Positions 5,713 through 12,271 of a DNA stretch of 15,171 nucleotides are shown here, piece after piece (positions within the stretch are counted from its first letter, which is position 1; each line of letters opens with the position of its first letter). The notes under the pieces were generated by a model. That model had not been told where the DNA came from. It ran no database searches and was given only the letters and a program-made list of their open reading frames with translations. Both the position numbers and the translations under genes were made by a program. The stretch is from the NCBI GenBank assembly GCA_035642125.1, contig DASQSZ010000442.1, positions 1 through 15,171 of the forward strand, given 5' to 3'. This DNA comes from CALAED01 sp937891035. GTDB taxonomy: Bacteria; Actinomycetota; Actinomycetes; Streptosporangiales; Streptosporangiaceae.

Positions 5713-7389
5713 TTAATTCGACTCGGCCAAGGTGAGCTCGACGGTCGTCGGCCTGCCGTCGCGCTGATAGGTGAGTTTCACCTTGTCGCCCGGCGCCTTG
5801 CTGCGGATCAACGCGATCAGCTCTTCGGGCCGGGTGACGGGATTGCCGTCGAAGTTGGTGATCACATCGCCGGGCTCCAGCCCAGCCGTATCGGCGGGAC
5901 CGCCGCTGACCAGCGGAGGCTGGCCGCCCTGGGTGGTCGTGGCGATCCGCACGCCGTCGCCCTGGAACTGCAGGTCCATCGTGGCTCCGATGATGGCGTG
6001 CGTCGCCTTGCCGCCATTGTTGATGAGCTGCTCGGCGACCCGCTTGGCCTGGTTGACCGGGATGGCGAAGCCGACGCCGATGTTGCCGCCGCCCTGGTCG
6101 CCACCGAGGCCCCGGCCGCCGAGGGTGGCGATGGCCGAGTTGATGCCGATGACCCGGCCCTGCGCGTCGACGAGCGGGCCACCGGAGTTCCCCGGGTTGA
6201 TGGCCGCGTCGGTCTGGATGGCGTTGAGCACGGCTGAGTCGCCCGAGCCGGTCTCATCCTGGGTTTGGACCGGCCGGTTGAGCGCGCTGACGATCCCGGT
6301 GGTGACCGTACCGGACAGGCCGAGGGGCGAGCCGATCGCGATCACCGGGTCGCCGACCGCGATGTCGTCGGAGTTGCCGAGCGGCAGCTCCGGCAGGTTG
6401 TTGGTCGTCTCCGGCTTGATCACCGCGACGTCGGACGACGGATCCCGTCCGACGATCCTGGCCGTGGTGGTCTTCTCGTCGCTGAAGACGACCTGCATCT
6501 GGCCGCCGTTGGCGGCCTGGGCGACGACGTGGTTGTTGGTGATGATGTAGTCGTTCTTGGTGATGAATCCCGTCCCCGCGCCGTTGTCGCCGGCGGGGCC
6601 CTGGATCTTGATCATCACGACGCTCGGGAGAACCCGTTTGGCGATGCCGGCCACCGAGGTGGGCGCGCGGTTCGCCGCGCCGGTGTTGCTGCTGCTGGTG
6701 GACGAGCCGCCGCCTAGGTCGACGCCGCCGGCCCGGCTGTCGTCGCTCGTGGCGAGCACCCCGATGCCGGCGCCCATCGCCCCGGCCACGAGAGCGATCA
6801 CGAGGCCGAGCACGATGAGCATGCCGGTGCCGGGCGGCCGCCTGGTCCGCACGGGCTCGGCCGGCAGGGGCACCGCCCAGTTGGGCGGGCCGCCGGGACC
6901 ACCGGGACCGCCGGGACCACCAAGGCCGCCGGGACCACCAGGGCCGATGGGGGCGCCGGGCCCGCCAGATCCACTTGGGCCGCCGGGGCCGCCCGGGCCG
7001 AACAGGCCTGCTAGGCCGCCGGGACCCCCGGGGCCGCCAGGACCGCCAGGTCCCTCGGGACCGGCGGGGCGGCCATGGCCGGCGGCGGGTACCGGGCCGC
7101 TCATCGGCGGCGGCGCGCCCGGATAGGGCCTGGGCGGCTGCTCGTGCGACCACCCATAGGACGGCTGGCCGTGGGGGTGGGGCACGAAGCCGGGTCGCTG
7201 CTGGTCGGCCTCGGCCGGCGGAGGCGGCGGCGGCGGGCCGGAGATCGGCAATGTGTGGTCGTGAGCGTCCGGCGGAGCGAATCCTTCGGCCGGCTCGACA
7301 GGCTCGGCCTGGGCGTCGTCGCCGCTCGCCTGCCGCGCTGGGTCCTCCGGCCCGGACTCCCCCTGTGGTACGCGGCTGTCGTCCGTCAT
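5713..7389 (-). CDS. htrA: HtrA/DegP-family serine protease, membrane-anchored, with PDZ domain
   Basis: A 558-aa envelope quality-control protease. Residues 1-186 are a disordered Pro/Gly-rich cytoplasmic region with a collagen-like GPGGPGG tract (about 111-168). One TM helix follows (about 190-213), placing the rest outside. The trypsin-like domain (about 240-445) has the full triad: H287 in NNHVV, D320 in DPSSDVAV and S402 in NPGNSGGPL. A C-terminal PDZ domain (about 460-555) contains the DVITNFDGNPV segment. The family degrades misfolded extracytoplasmic proteins and can cleave anti-sigma factors. The ATG has GAGGAG upstream. It follows rseB after 117 bp that include a 12-bp palindrome, so it may have its own promoter as well as read-through from sigE. 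M. tuberculosis Rv1223 holds the same position. The collagen-like tract is the unusual part. Confidence 0.95.
   Translation of the reverse strand: MTDDSRVPQGESGPEDPARQASGDDAQAEPVEPAEGFAPPDAHDHTLPISGPPPPPPPAEADQQRPGFVPHPHGQPSYGWSHEQPPRPYPGAPPPMSGPVPAAGHGRPAGPEGPGGPGGPGGPGGLAGLFGPGGPGGPSGSGGPGAPIGPGGPGGLGGPGGPGGPGGPPNWAVPLPAEPVRTRRPPGTGMLIVLGLVIALVAGAMGAGIGVLATSDDSRAGGVDLGGGSSTSSSNTGAANRAPTSVAGIAKRVLPSVVMIKIQGPAGDNGAGTGFITKNDYIITNNHVVAQAANGGQMQVVFSDEKTTTARIVGRDPSSDVAVIKPETTNNLPELPLGNSDDIAVGDPVIAIGSPLGLSGTVTTGIVSALNRPVQTQDETGSGDSAVLNAIQTDAAINPGNSGGPLVDAQGRVIGINSAIATLGGRGLGGDQGGGNIGVGFAIPVNQAKRVAEQLINNGGKATHAIIGATMDLQFQGDGVRIATTTQGGQPPLVSGGPADTAGLEPGDVITNFDGNPVTRPEELIALIRSKAPGDKVKLTYQRDGRPTTVELTLAESN
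6893..7064 (-). repeat. Coding collagen-like Gly-Gly-Pro repeat in htrA
   Basis: Near-tandem nonamer-type units related to CCGGGACCACC encode roughly 20 Gly-x-Pro or Gly-Gly-Pro triplets within the cytoplasmic linker of HtrA. The pattern is interrupted by short inserts (LAGLF, SGSG, API). Confidence 0.7.
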
Positions 7390-7414
7390 TCCCGTCTCCT
7401 CATGGCGTGCTACC

Positions 7415-7426
7415 GATCGTACGATC
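7415..7426. promoter_or_regulatory. Perfect 12-bp palindrome upstream of htrA
   Basis: GATCGTACGATC is a perfect palindrome 25 bp before the htrA ATG, within the rseB-htrA gap. Its position fits an operator or a site overlapping the 5' leader. No matching regulator is identified. Confidence 0.35.
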
Positions 7427-7506
7427 TCAGCGTGCCGCGCGGGCCATGTGGTGGATGTAAAGCCCGGATCGGACGTCAGGGTGCAAACCCCGTCGTGATC
7501 TAGACC

Positions 7507-8604
7507 CTACTCGAACGGGTTCAGCCACGAACCCAACCGCTTCAGCCCGCGCCCCAAACGACCCCAGAAACCGGGGCCGCCATGCGGCAGCGCGGCGATC
7601 ACGGCGTCGGCGGTGCCCTGCGGAGCGTCGGCCAGCACGGTGTAGACGTACTCGTCGCTGTCCCACACCGCCCAGCGGCGCAGCGCGTTGTGTTCGTACA
7701 CCGTGCGACCGCCGGTGTCGATCTTGCGCCAGCGGGCGAACCGGCGTTCGTCGAGCTCGCCACGCTGGATGAACAGCGACACGGCCGACAGGCCGTCGCT
7801 GTAGACGAGGTGGACGATGCCGCCTTGATCCGCCTGCCGCGCGTCGTACAGCTCGAGGCGACCGGGCAGTGAGTTCGGCACCGTCCAGCCGTCGCGGCGC
7901 AGCAGGCCGAGGTCGGCGGCGGCGAGCTCGCGGCCCCACGGCGTCGCCACCGTCTGGACCTCGTGGATTTGCGGCTTCGGCCGGCCGATGCGGATGTCGT
8001 AGAACCCCGTGATGCTGACCGCCCGGCCCTGGCCGTCGAGGAGCTCGCGATGCAGCATGAGCCCGGTGTCGCGGTCGATCCAGAATCGTCCGGCCGGCGA
8101 GCCGTCCGGACGCCTGGCCTCGACGACGCGGGCCGGGCGGCCGCACACGGAGTCTTCGCCGGCCTGCACGACGGCGTAGTTGCGGACCATCAGGTCGAGC
8201 ATCTTGGGGGTAAACCCGGTCAGCCCGCCGCGCGCGCCGGTGCTGTCCGGCTCGTAGGTCCCCCGGCTGGCGTCGGCGGTGGTGCGCCGCACCTCGATGT
8301 AGGTGCCCTGGCCGGGCGTGTGGGTGACGCGGACCAGCGACGTGGTCGCCCGCTTGTCGCCCCCGGTGTCGCTCCAGGTGGTGATGAACTGCGTGCCCTC
8401 GTAATGGGTGGCCCGCACCGAGCCGCCCGCGTCCCGCAGCAGCCGCAGCGCTTCGGCGTCGGATCCCCGGACCACGGGGGCGGCACCGGCGTCGCCGGAC
8501 GTGACCGACAACAGCAGCACGAGGGCAGTGGCGAGCCCGCCCGCCAGCCACGCTCCGTGCCTGTAGCGGTGCCCTACGTGCGGCGCCAGGTGCTGAGTCT
8601 TCAC
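7507..8604 (-). CDS. RseB/MucB-like sigma-E regulatory protein, secreted
   Basis: A 365-aa exported protein. The N-terminus has basic residues (HRYRHG), a hydrophobic core (about 18-35) and a likely signal-peptidase site after AGA at 39-41. The mature part starts with an LolA-like domain (about 45-235) containing THYEGTQFITTWSD, GFTPKMLDLMVRNY and the FWIDRDTGLMLHRELLD strand pair. A smaller C-terminal domain follows (about 250-340), including VYSDGLSAVSLFIQRG and VYTVLADAP. This is the RseB/MucB layout, in which the protein binds the outer part of the anti-sigma factor and shields it from proteolysis. The C-terminal tail (GFWGRLGRGLKRLGSWLNPF) is strongly amphipathic and basic. The GTG start overlaps the rseA stop by 4 bp (GTGA), implying translational coupling. 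Partner binding is inferred from family and position. Confidence 0.85.
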   Translation of the reverse strand: MKTQHLAPHVGHRYRHGAWLAGGLATALVLLLSVTSGDAGAAPVVRGSDAEALRLLRDAGGSVRATHYEGTQFITTWSDTGGDKRATTSLVRVTHTPGQGTYIEVRRTTADASRGTYEPDSTGARGGLTGFTPKMLDLMVRNYAVVQAGEDSVCGRPARVVEARRPDGSPAGRFWIDRDTGLMLHRELLDGQGRAVSITGFYDIRIGRPKPQIHEVQTVATPWGRELAAADLGLLRRDGWTVPNSLPGRLELYDARQADQGGIVHLVYSDGLSAVSLFIQRGELDERRFARWRKIDTGGRTVYEHNALRRWAVWDSDEYVYTVLADAPQGTADAVIAALPHGGPGFWGRLGRGLKRLGSWLNPFE

Positions 8605-9248
8605 GGTCTCGAGGTGACTTCCTCCGCCGGATCTCGATCTGTGATGGGAACGTCTCCGGAGGTAAGCGCGTGCTCAACGGCGAATTGGTCGAGTGCCGGC
8701 GCGACCCGCGGCAGCTGACCATTGTCGCCGCCGGCCACGAATCCCGCGGTGCCGATGCCGAAGACGGCGAACGTGGCCGCGCCCACGGCCAGATACCGCA
8801 TGCGCGGCAGCCGGCGACCGGCCTTGCCCCGGCCGGGGGCGAGATCGTGTCCGGGGCCTGCGCCGTGTCCGCCTCCGCCGCCAACGCCACTCTCGAGGCC
8901 GCTCTTGAGACCGCGGCGCGCCGGCCCGGAACCGCCCTGGCCACCGGCACGGGCCGGACGACGGGCGGTCGGCCGGGCCACGACGGGCGGCTTGGCGGCT
9001 CCCGGCATCGACCGGGCCCGCGGCGGGATCGGGCCGCCCGGCTCGCCCATCGCGTACAGGCTGGTGAGCAACTGCGGAGACGGTGCCGCGTCGCCGAGAG
9101 AGCGCAGGCGCTGTTTGAGCCGGCGCTGCGCGTCGGCCTCGGCGCGGCACTCGGCGCACCCGGCGAGGTGAGCGAGCACCCGATCGCGCTCGTCATGGTC
9201 AAGCTCGCCGTCGACCAGTGCCGTGAGGCGGTCTCCGAGGTGACTCAC
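8601..9248 (-). CDS. rseA: Zinc-finger (ZAS) anti-sigma factor, RseA-like
   Basis: A 215-aa anti-sigma factor. The N-terminal anti-sigma domain starts at once (SHLGDRLTALVDGEL) and carries H27-x3-C31-x2-C34, the zinc-binding HCC motif. A Gly/Pro/Arg-rich linker (about 68-148), one TM helix (about 150-172) and a 43-residue outer tail (through DQFAVEHALTSGDVP) follow. It should hold the upstream SigE-like factor at the membrane and release it after cleavage or a redox signal. I chose the GTG at 9248, 7 nt after the sigE stop, because the conserved domain begins there; a GTG at 9305 would overlap sigE by 50 nt. It is coupled to rseB through a GTGA overlap. The same gene lies next to sigE in mycobacteria (Rv1222). 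Confidence 0.88.
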   Translation of the reverse strand: MSHLGDRLTALVDGELDHDERDRVLAHLAGCAECRAEADAQRRLKQRLRSLGDAAPSPQLLTSLYAMGEPGGPIPPRARSMPGAAKPPVVARPTARRPARAGGQGGSGPARRGLKSGLESGVGGGGGHGAGPGHDLAPGRGKAGRRLPRMRYLAVGAATFAVFGIGTAGFVAGGDNGQLPRVAPALDQFAVEHALTSGDVPITDRDPAEEVTSRP

Positions 9249-9255
9249 AGCTCGC

Positions 9256-9906
9256 TCACATGCCCTCCGTGGGCTCCGTGGACGCGTCTCCCCGGAAGAG
9301 GTCACGGGGCGTGTCCGTGGACGTCGTGTCCGTGAACATCGTGTCCGTGGAGGTCGTGTCCCGCGGCGCCCGATGCATCAGCGCCGAGCGCAGCTGCGCC
9401 CGGCCGCGGTGGATGCGGCTGCGCACCGTGCCCAGCTTGACCCCAAGCGTCGCCGCGATCTCTTCGTACGACAGGCCCTCGATGTCGCAGAGCACCACGG
9501 CCGCACGGTACTCGGGGGCCAGCGAATCGAGCGCGCTCTGGACGTCAGGGTCGAAGTTGCGGTCGTCATAGGCCTGCGCGGGCGTGGGCTCGCGGCCGGC
9601 GAGCCGTTGGGCCGCATCGTCGGCCAGCCCTTCGAAGCGGATCCGCTGCCGCCGGCGCACCATGTCGAGGAACAAGTTGGTGGTGATGCGGTGCAGCCAG
9701 CCCTCGAACGTGCCAGGGGTGTAGTTCGACAGGGAGCGGAACACTCGGACGAAGACCTCCTGGGTGAGGTCTTCGGCGTCGTGCTGGTTGCCGGTCAACC
9801 GGTAGGCGAGGCGGTAGACCCGCACGGAATGCTCTCGAACGACCTCGTCCCACGACGGAGGGGTCCACTCCACCGCCGGCGCGTGCTCACGGTCGTACGC
9901 CGCCAC
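9256..9906 (-). CDS. sigE: ECF RNA polymerase sigma factor, SigE-like
   Basis: A 216-aa ECF sigma factor. Region 2 (about 16-88) includes YRLAYRLTGN, DAEDLTQEVFVRVF, TFEGWLHRITTN and LFLDMVRRR. Region 4 (about 122-175) includes RAAVVLCDIEGLSYEEIA and GTVRSRIHRGR. These closely resemble M. tuberculosis SigE as I recall it. The GTG at 9906 has GGAAGG 7 nt upstream. An in-frame ATG at 9978, with GAGG just upstream, would add 24 residues, so two forms are possible, as described for mycobacterial SigE. The tail (about 183-199) reads TTSTDTMFTDTTSTDT and comes from a 15-bp tandem repeat. rseA follows after 7 nt. A GGGAAC-N17-CGTT element about 175 nt upstream suggests ECF-dependent, possibly self, activation. 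Confidence 0.93.
   Translation of the reverse strand: MAAYDREHAPAVEWTPPSWDEVVREHSVRVYRLAYRLTGNQHDAEDLTQEVFVRVFRSLSNYTPGTFEGWLHRITTNLFLDMVRRRQRIRFEGLADDAAQRLAGREPTPAQAYDDRNFDPDVQSALDSLAPEYRAAVVLCDIEGLSYEEIAATLGVKLGTVRSRIHRGRAQLRSALMHRAPRDTTSTDTMFTDTTSTDTPRDLFRGDASTEPTEGM
9311..9361. repeat. 15-bp tandem repeat encoding the SigE C-terminal tail
   Basis: Three full copies of a GTGTCCGTGGACGTC-type unit (9311-9325, 9326-9340, 9341-9355), with two changed positions in each of copies 2 and 3 at most, and a partial fourth copy GTGTCC at 9356. Because the unit is 15 bp, gain or loss of copies keeps the sigE frame. Confidence 0.85.
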
Positions 9907-10011
9907 TCCGCCCCTTCCAACCCTCCGGCGGGGGGTAACACCCACCACACCTGTGCATGCGAGTGCTGAGACCACCATGGTGCCTCGAAACTTCCTTCCA
10001 CGCCTACAGGC

Positions 10012-10034
10012 AAAGCGAACCAAAAAAGCGAACC
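10012..10034. repeat. 13-bp-spaced direct repeat in the sigE leader
   Basis: AAAGCGAACC occurs at 10012-10021 and 10025-10034, with an A-run between, forming an AT-rich island in a GC-rich leader between sigE and the divergent methyltransferase. Regular direct repeats of this kind can be response-regulator sites; none is identified here. Confidence 0.4.
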
Positions 10035-10080
10035 CAAAATGGCTCGCCGGGGCTGGGGCGCCTTCGACCGACACCGAGAG

Positions 10081-10107
10081 AACGTGACGAACCGCGCCAT
10101 CGTTCCC
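10081..10107 (-). promoter_or_regulatory. Candidate ECF-type promoter for sigE
   Basis: On the minus strand GGGAAC (10107-10102), 17 nt, then CGTT (10084-10081) matches the GGAAC / CGTT layout of ECF sigma promoters. Transcription would start about 165-170 nt before the GTG at 9906. The rest of the leader (9907-10080) holds an A-rich direct repeat and a short GGGT-GTT-ACCC hairpin. Confidence 0.5.
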
Positions 10108-10156
10108 ACGCGACGATAGTGTGACCTCAGCAGGCCCACATTCCTCAGGCATTCGC

Positions 10157-10170
10157 GGGAGGCAGCCATC
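10157..10170 (+). promoter_or_regulatory. Strong Shine-Dalgarno before an ATC codon (alternative methyltransferase start)
   Basis: GGGAGG (10157-10162) lies 5 nt before ATC (10168), in frame with the methyltransferase. No ATG, GTG, TTG or CTG occurs between the upstream stop (10117) and TTG 10204. TTG 10204 itself has GGAG 6 nt upstream, so either start could be used. Confidence 0.35.
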
Positions 10171-10203
10171 GACGCGGTCGGCGGGCGAGGCCCGGAGCAG
10201 TCT

Positions 10204-10815
10204 TTGGCCTACGCCGAGGATTATCTGGTGGAGGACGAGCCGCTGCGCGCCGCCCGCCACCGGGGTCAAGAGGTCGGGGCGGCCCCGATCGGCACGGCCG
10301 GCGGGTCGGCCTTGCGCTTCCTCGCCGCCGTGATCAACGCACGAACGGTCGTCGAGATCGGCTCCGGTTGCGGCGTCTCGGGCATCTGGCTGCTGCGGGG
10401 CATGCGCCCGGACGGCGTGCTGACCAGCGTCGATGTCGAGCCCGAGCACCAGCGGCTGGCCAAGCAGGCCTATGCCGAGGCCGGGTTCGCCTCATCGCGC
10501 ACTCGGCTGATCGCCGGGCGTGCCCTCGATGTGCTGCCCCGGCTCACCGACGGTGCCTATGACATGGTCTTTTGTGACGCCGCCAAACAGGAGTACCCCG
10601 ACTACCTCACCGAGGCGCTGCGGCTGCTGCGGTCCGGCGGCATCGTCGCGTTCGACAACGCGCTCTGGCAGGACCGGGTGGCCGATCCCACGCAGCGCGA
10701 CCCGGAGACTGTCGCGATCCGTGAGGTGGGCAGGCTGGTCCGCGACGACGAGACGCTGGTGCCGGTGCTGCTGCCGGTCGGCGACGGCCTGCTGTGCGCG
10801 CTCAAACGCGACTGA
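10204..10815 (+). CDS. SAM-dependent O-methyltransferase (Rv1220c-like)
   Basis: A 203-aa class I methyltransferase of the O-methyltransferase family 3 / catechol O-methyltransferase type. Motif I is VVEIGSGCGVSG (49-60). An acidic residue of the SAM ribose loop lies in SVDVEPEH (75-82). D125 (MVFCDAAKQEYPDY) and D151-N152 (FDNALW) match the metal-site positions of the family. Substrate unknown. It resembles M. tuberculosis Rv1220c, which also lies beside sigE. The TTG start has GGAG 6 nt upstream. An ATC at 10168 with a better ribosome-binding site would add 12 residues (to a start IDAVGGRG), closer to the N-terminal length I recall for Rv1220c. It is divergent from sigE, so the two genes share the 9907-10203 control region. 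Confidence 0.88.
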   Translation: MAYAEDYLVEDEPLRAARHRGQEVGAAPIGTAGGSALRFLAAVINARTVVEIGSGCGVSGIWLLRGMRPDGVLTSVDVEPEHQRLAKQAYAEAGFASSRTRLIAGRALDVLPRLTDGAYDMVFCDAAKQEYPDYLTEALRLLRSGGIVAFDNALWQDRVADPTQRDPETVAIREVGRLVRDDETLVPVLLPVGDGLLCALKRD

Positions 10816-10849
10816 CGCCTGACGGCCCGTGACGTGATGATGTGACGAC

Positions 10850-11455
10850 GTGGCCCGTGACCGAATGAACGACGTACGCGCCGTGCCCGGCCGAACCGCT
10901 CCGTGGCGGGTCCGGCTGCGGCCGACCTGGCGCACGGTCGGGCAGATCGTCGGACGGCTGCTGCTGACGGGCGTCTCGGCGACGTTCATCGTGGGCGGCG
11001 CCGCCGACCCGGTGAGTTTCGGCGGGGCGTTGTTCCTGCTGCTCGGCGCGGCGGGGGTGGCGTTGTTCGGGAGCGCCGCCCTGGTGCTCACGGGCCACCT
11101 CGTGGCCAGGCGGCCGGTGCTCGAGATCGACGACGAGGGCATCAGGCGACCGGCGGGCTGGCCGCGGCGGGCGAGCCGGCTGCTGCGCTGGGACGACCTG
11201 GCGGCGGTCGGCGCCTGGAGCCAGGGCATCCCGGCCGGCCGCGGCCATCGCCACCACCTGGCGTTCCTGTCGCGAGGTTCGGCCGGGCGGCCGGCCGCCG
11301 GCGCCGAGATCCTGGCGATCAAGATGAGCGGCGTTCCCGGCGTGGCGGAACCACGATGGTCGATCCCCGTCAATGACGCCTGGGACCGTTCGGTCGAGGA
11401 CGTCGTGCGCGCCGTCCGGCGCCACCGCGACGTCCCCTTCGCCGACCGCCGCTGA
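10850..11455 (+). CDS. Membrane protein with two TM helices and PH-like domain
   Basis: A 201-aa protein of unknown function. Two hydrophobic helices (about 30-50 and 56-82) precede a soluble region with RPVLEIDDEGIRR, LLRWDDLAAVGAW, AEILAIKMSG and a final amphipathic helix (DRSVEDVVRAVRRHRD). The arrangement resembles the small STM3941/PH-like membrane proteins, in which a PH-like barrel follows a TM hairpin. The start is uncertain: GTG at 10850 or ATG at 10865, neither with a clear ribosome-binding site. It lies 34 bp after the methyltransferase on the same strand and may be co-transcribed. It is convergent with rskA. It shares the TM-hairpin-plus-PH plan with the protein at 2486 but lacks the Gln-rich tail. 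Confidence 0.7.
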   Translation: MARDRMNDVRAVPGRTAPWRVRLRPTWRTVGQIVGRLLLTGVSATFIVGGAADPVSFGGALFLLLGAAGVALFGSAALVLTGHLVARRPVLEIDDEGIRRPAGWPRRASRLLRWDDLAAVGAWSQGIPAGRGHRHHLAFLSRGSAGRPAAGAEILAIKMSGVPGVAEPRWSIPVNDAWDRSVEDVVRAVRRHRDVPFADRR

Positions 11456-11474
11456 CGGGGTGCCGGGTCTGGCC

Positions 11475-11516
11475 GTCCACCGCCGCCCCACCGTCCACCG
11501 CCCACAGTCCACCGCC
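11475..11516. repeat. GTCCACCGCC repeated three times in the convergent gap
   Basis: GTCCACCGCC occurs at 11475, 11493 and 11507, and the first two copies extend to CCGTCCACCGCC. The repeats fill the 102-bp gap between convergent genes. I see no clean terminator hairpin here; the purpose is unknown. Confidence 0.6.
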
Positions 11517-11557
11517 CGCTGCCCGCCGGGGCGCAGCGACCGCCGCCGTGAGCCGCG

Positions 11558-12271
11558 CTACGCGGGAAGGGCGACGGTGAGGACGGGGACAGAGGTGGGT
11601 CGCGGGGAGCCGCCGGCGGGCTCGACGGTGACGCCGACCTGGGTCGCGTCGCCGAGCCCGGTCGCGATGACCGGCGTGCCCGGCTCGCGCAGCAGCCCGG
11701 CGGGGCGCGGCTTGCTTGGGCCCAGCAGCCACAGCTCATAGGTCTGCGAACCGGGCAGCCGCGGCACGCCGGCGAGCACGACGACGGCCTTGCCCTTGGC
11801 GCGTGAGACCACGACCGTGCCCGTGCCGCCGGTGCTCGCCCGGCCGCTCGCCGGACGCGCGTCGGGCGCGGCGAGCACATCGATGATCTGGCGGTTGGCC
11901 GCCTCGGCCCGCTCGGCCCGGTCCTGCGCACGTACGGTGAGAACGCCCAGGAACCCGGCGACGACCATGAGACACGCCGCGGCCGCGAGCGTGAACAGCC
12001 AAGGCGTCGGGCCGCGCCGACCGCGGACGTCGGAGCGCCGCGGGGGCAGCGGGCGCACCCGGGCGACGTCGGCCATCACCTTGTCCCGCAGCCGCGGCGG
12101 CGGGGGCAGCGCCGCGGCGCTGCCGAGGTGGGCGGCGGCCTCGCGCAGGCCGCGCGTCTCGCGGGCGCAGCTTTCGCACTCGGCGAGATGGTTTTCGAAG
12201 CGGCGGCGCTCGATGTCGTCGAGGGCATCGACGGCGTACGCGCCGACCAGGGCGTGGAGCTCTTGCTTCAT
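11558..12271 (-). CDS. rskA: Anti-sigma-K factor RskA
   Basis: A 237-aa membrane anti-sigma factor. The N-terminal domain (1-75) has ALVGAYAVDALDD and the zinc motif H28-x3-C32-x2-C35. One TM helix spans about 91-113. The extracytoplasmic RskA domain (about 140-235) contains VVVLAGVPRLPGSQTYELWL and a C-terminal VTVEPAGGSPRPTS segment, as in the M. tuberculosis protein. It binds the SigK-like factor at the membrane, and regulated proteolysis releases it. The ATG overlaps the sigma stop (ATGA, 4 bp), a sign of translational coupling and balanced amounts. The gene ends convergently with the 10850 gene. Confidence 0.92.
   Translation of the reverse strand: MKQELHALVGAYAVDALDDIERRRFENHLAECESCARETRGLREAAAHLGSAAALPPPPRLRDKVMADVARVRPLPPRRSDVRGRRGPTPWLFTLAAAACLMVVAGFLGVLTVRAQDRAERAEAANRQIIDVLAAPDARPASGRASTGGTGTVVVSRAKGKAVVVLAGVPRLPGSQTYELWLLGPSKPRPAGLLREPGTPVIATGLGDATQVGVTVEPAGGSPRPTSVPVLTVALPA

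Noticed and set aside
7471..7500. tRNA-like or GNRA-hairpin sequence (GGGT-GCAA-ACCC) after rseB
   Set aside because: The stem is only 4 bp with weak flanking pairs. No cloverleaf can be drawn, so it is not a tRNA and is a poor terminator.
7427..9202. Long minus-strand frame overlapping rseA and rseB
   Set aside because: Its translation is Arg/Pro/Ala-rich without domains, while rseA and rseB in the other frames have zinc motif, TM helix, signal peptide and RseB domains.
9928..9945. Small GGGT-AAC-ACCC hairpin near the sigE ribosome-binding site as a riboswitch or thermometer
   Set aside because: The stem is short, and pairing to the ribosome-binding site involves only about 5 bp, so no specific RNA switch can be supported.
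9907..10449. N-terminal extension of SigE through the divergent gap and into the methyltransferase
   Set aside because: It would cross the putative promoter and the start of the methyltransferase. Only the short extension to ATG 9978 is considered possible.
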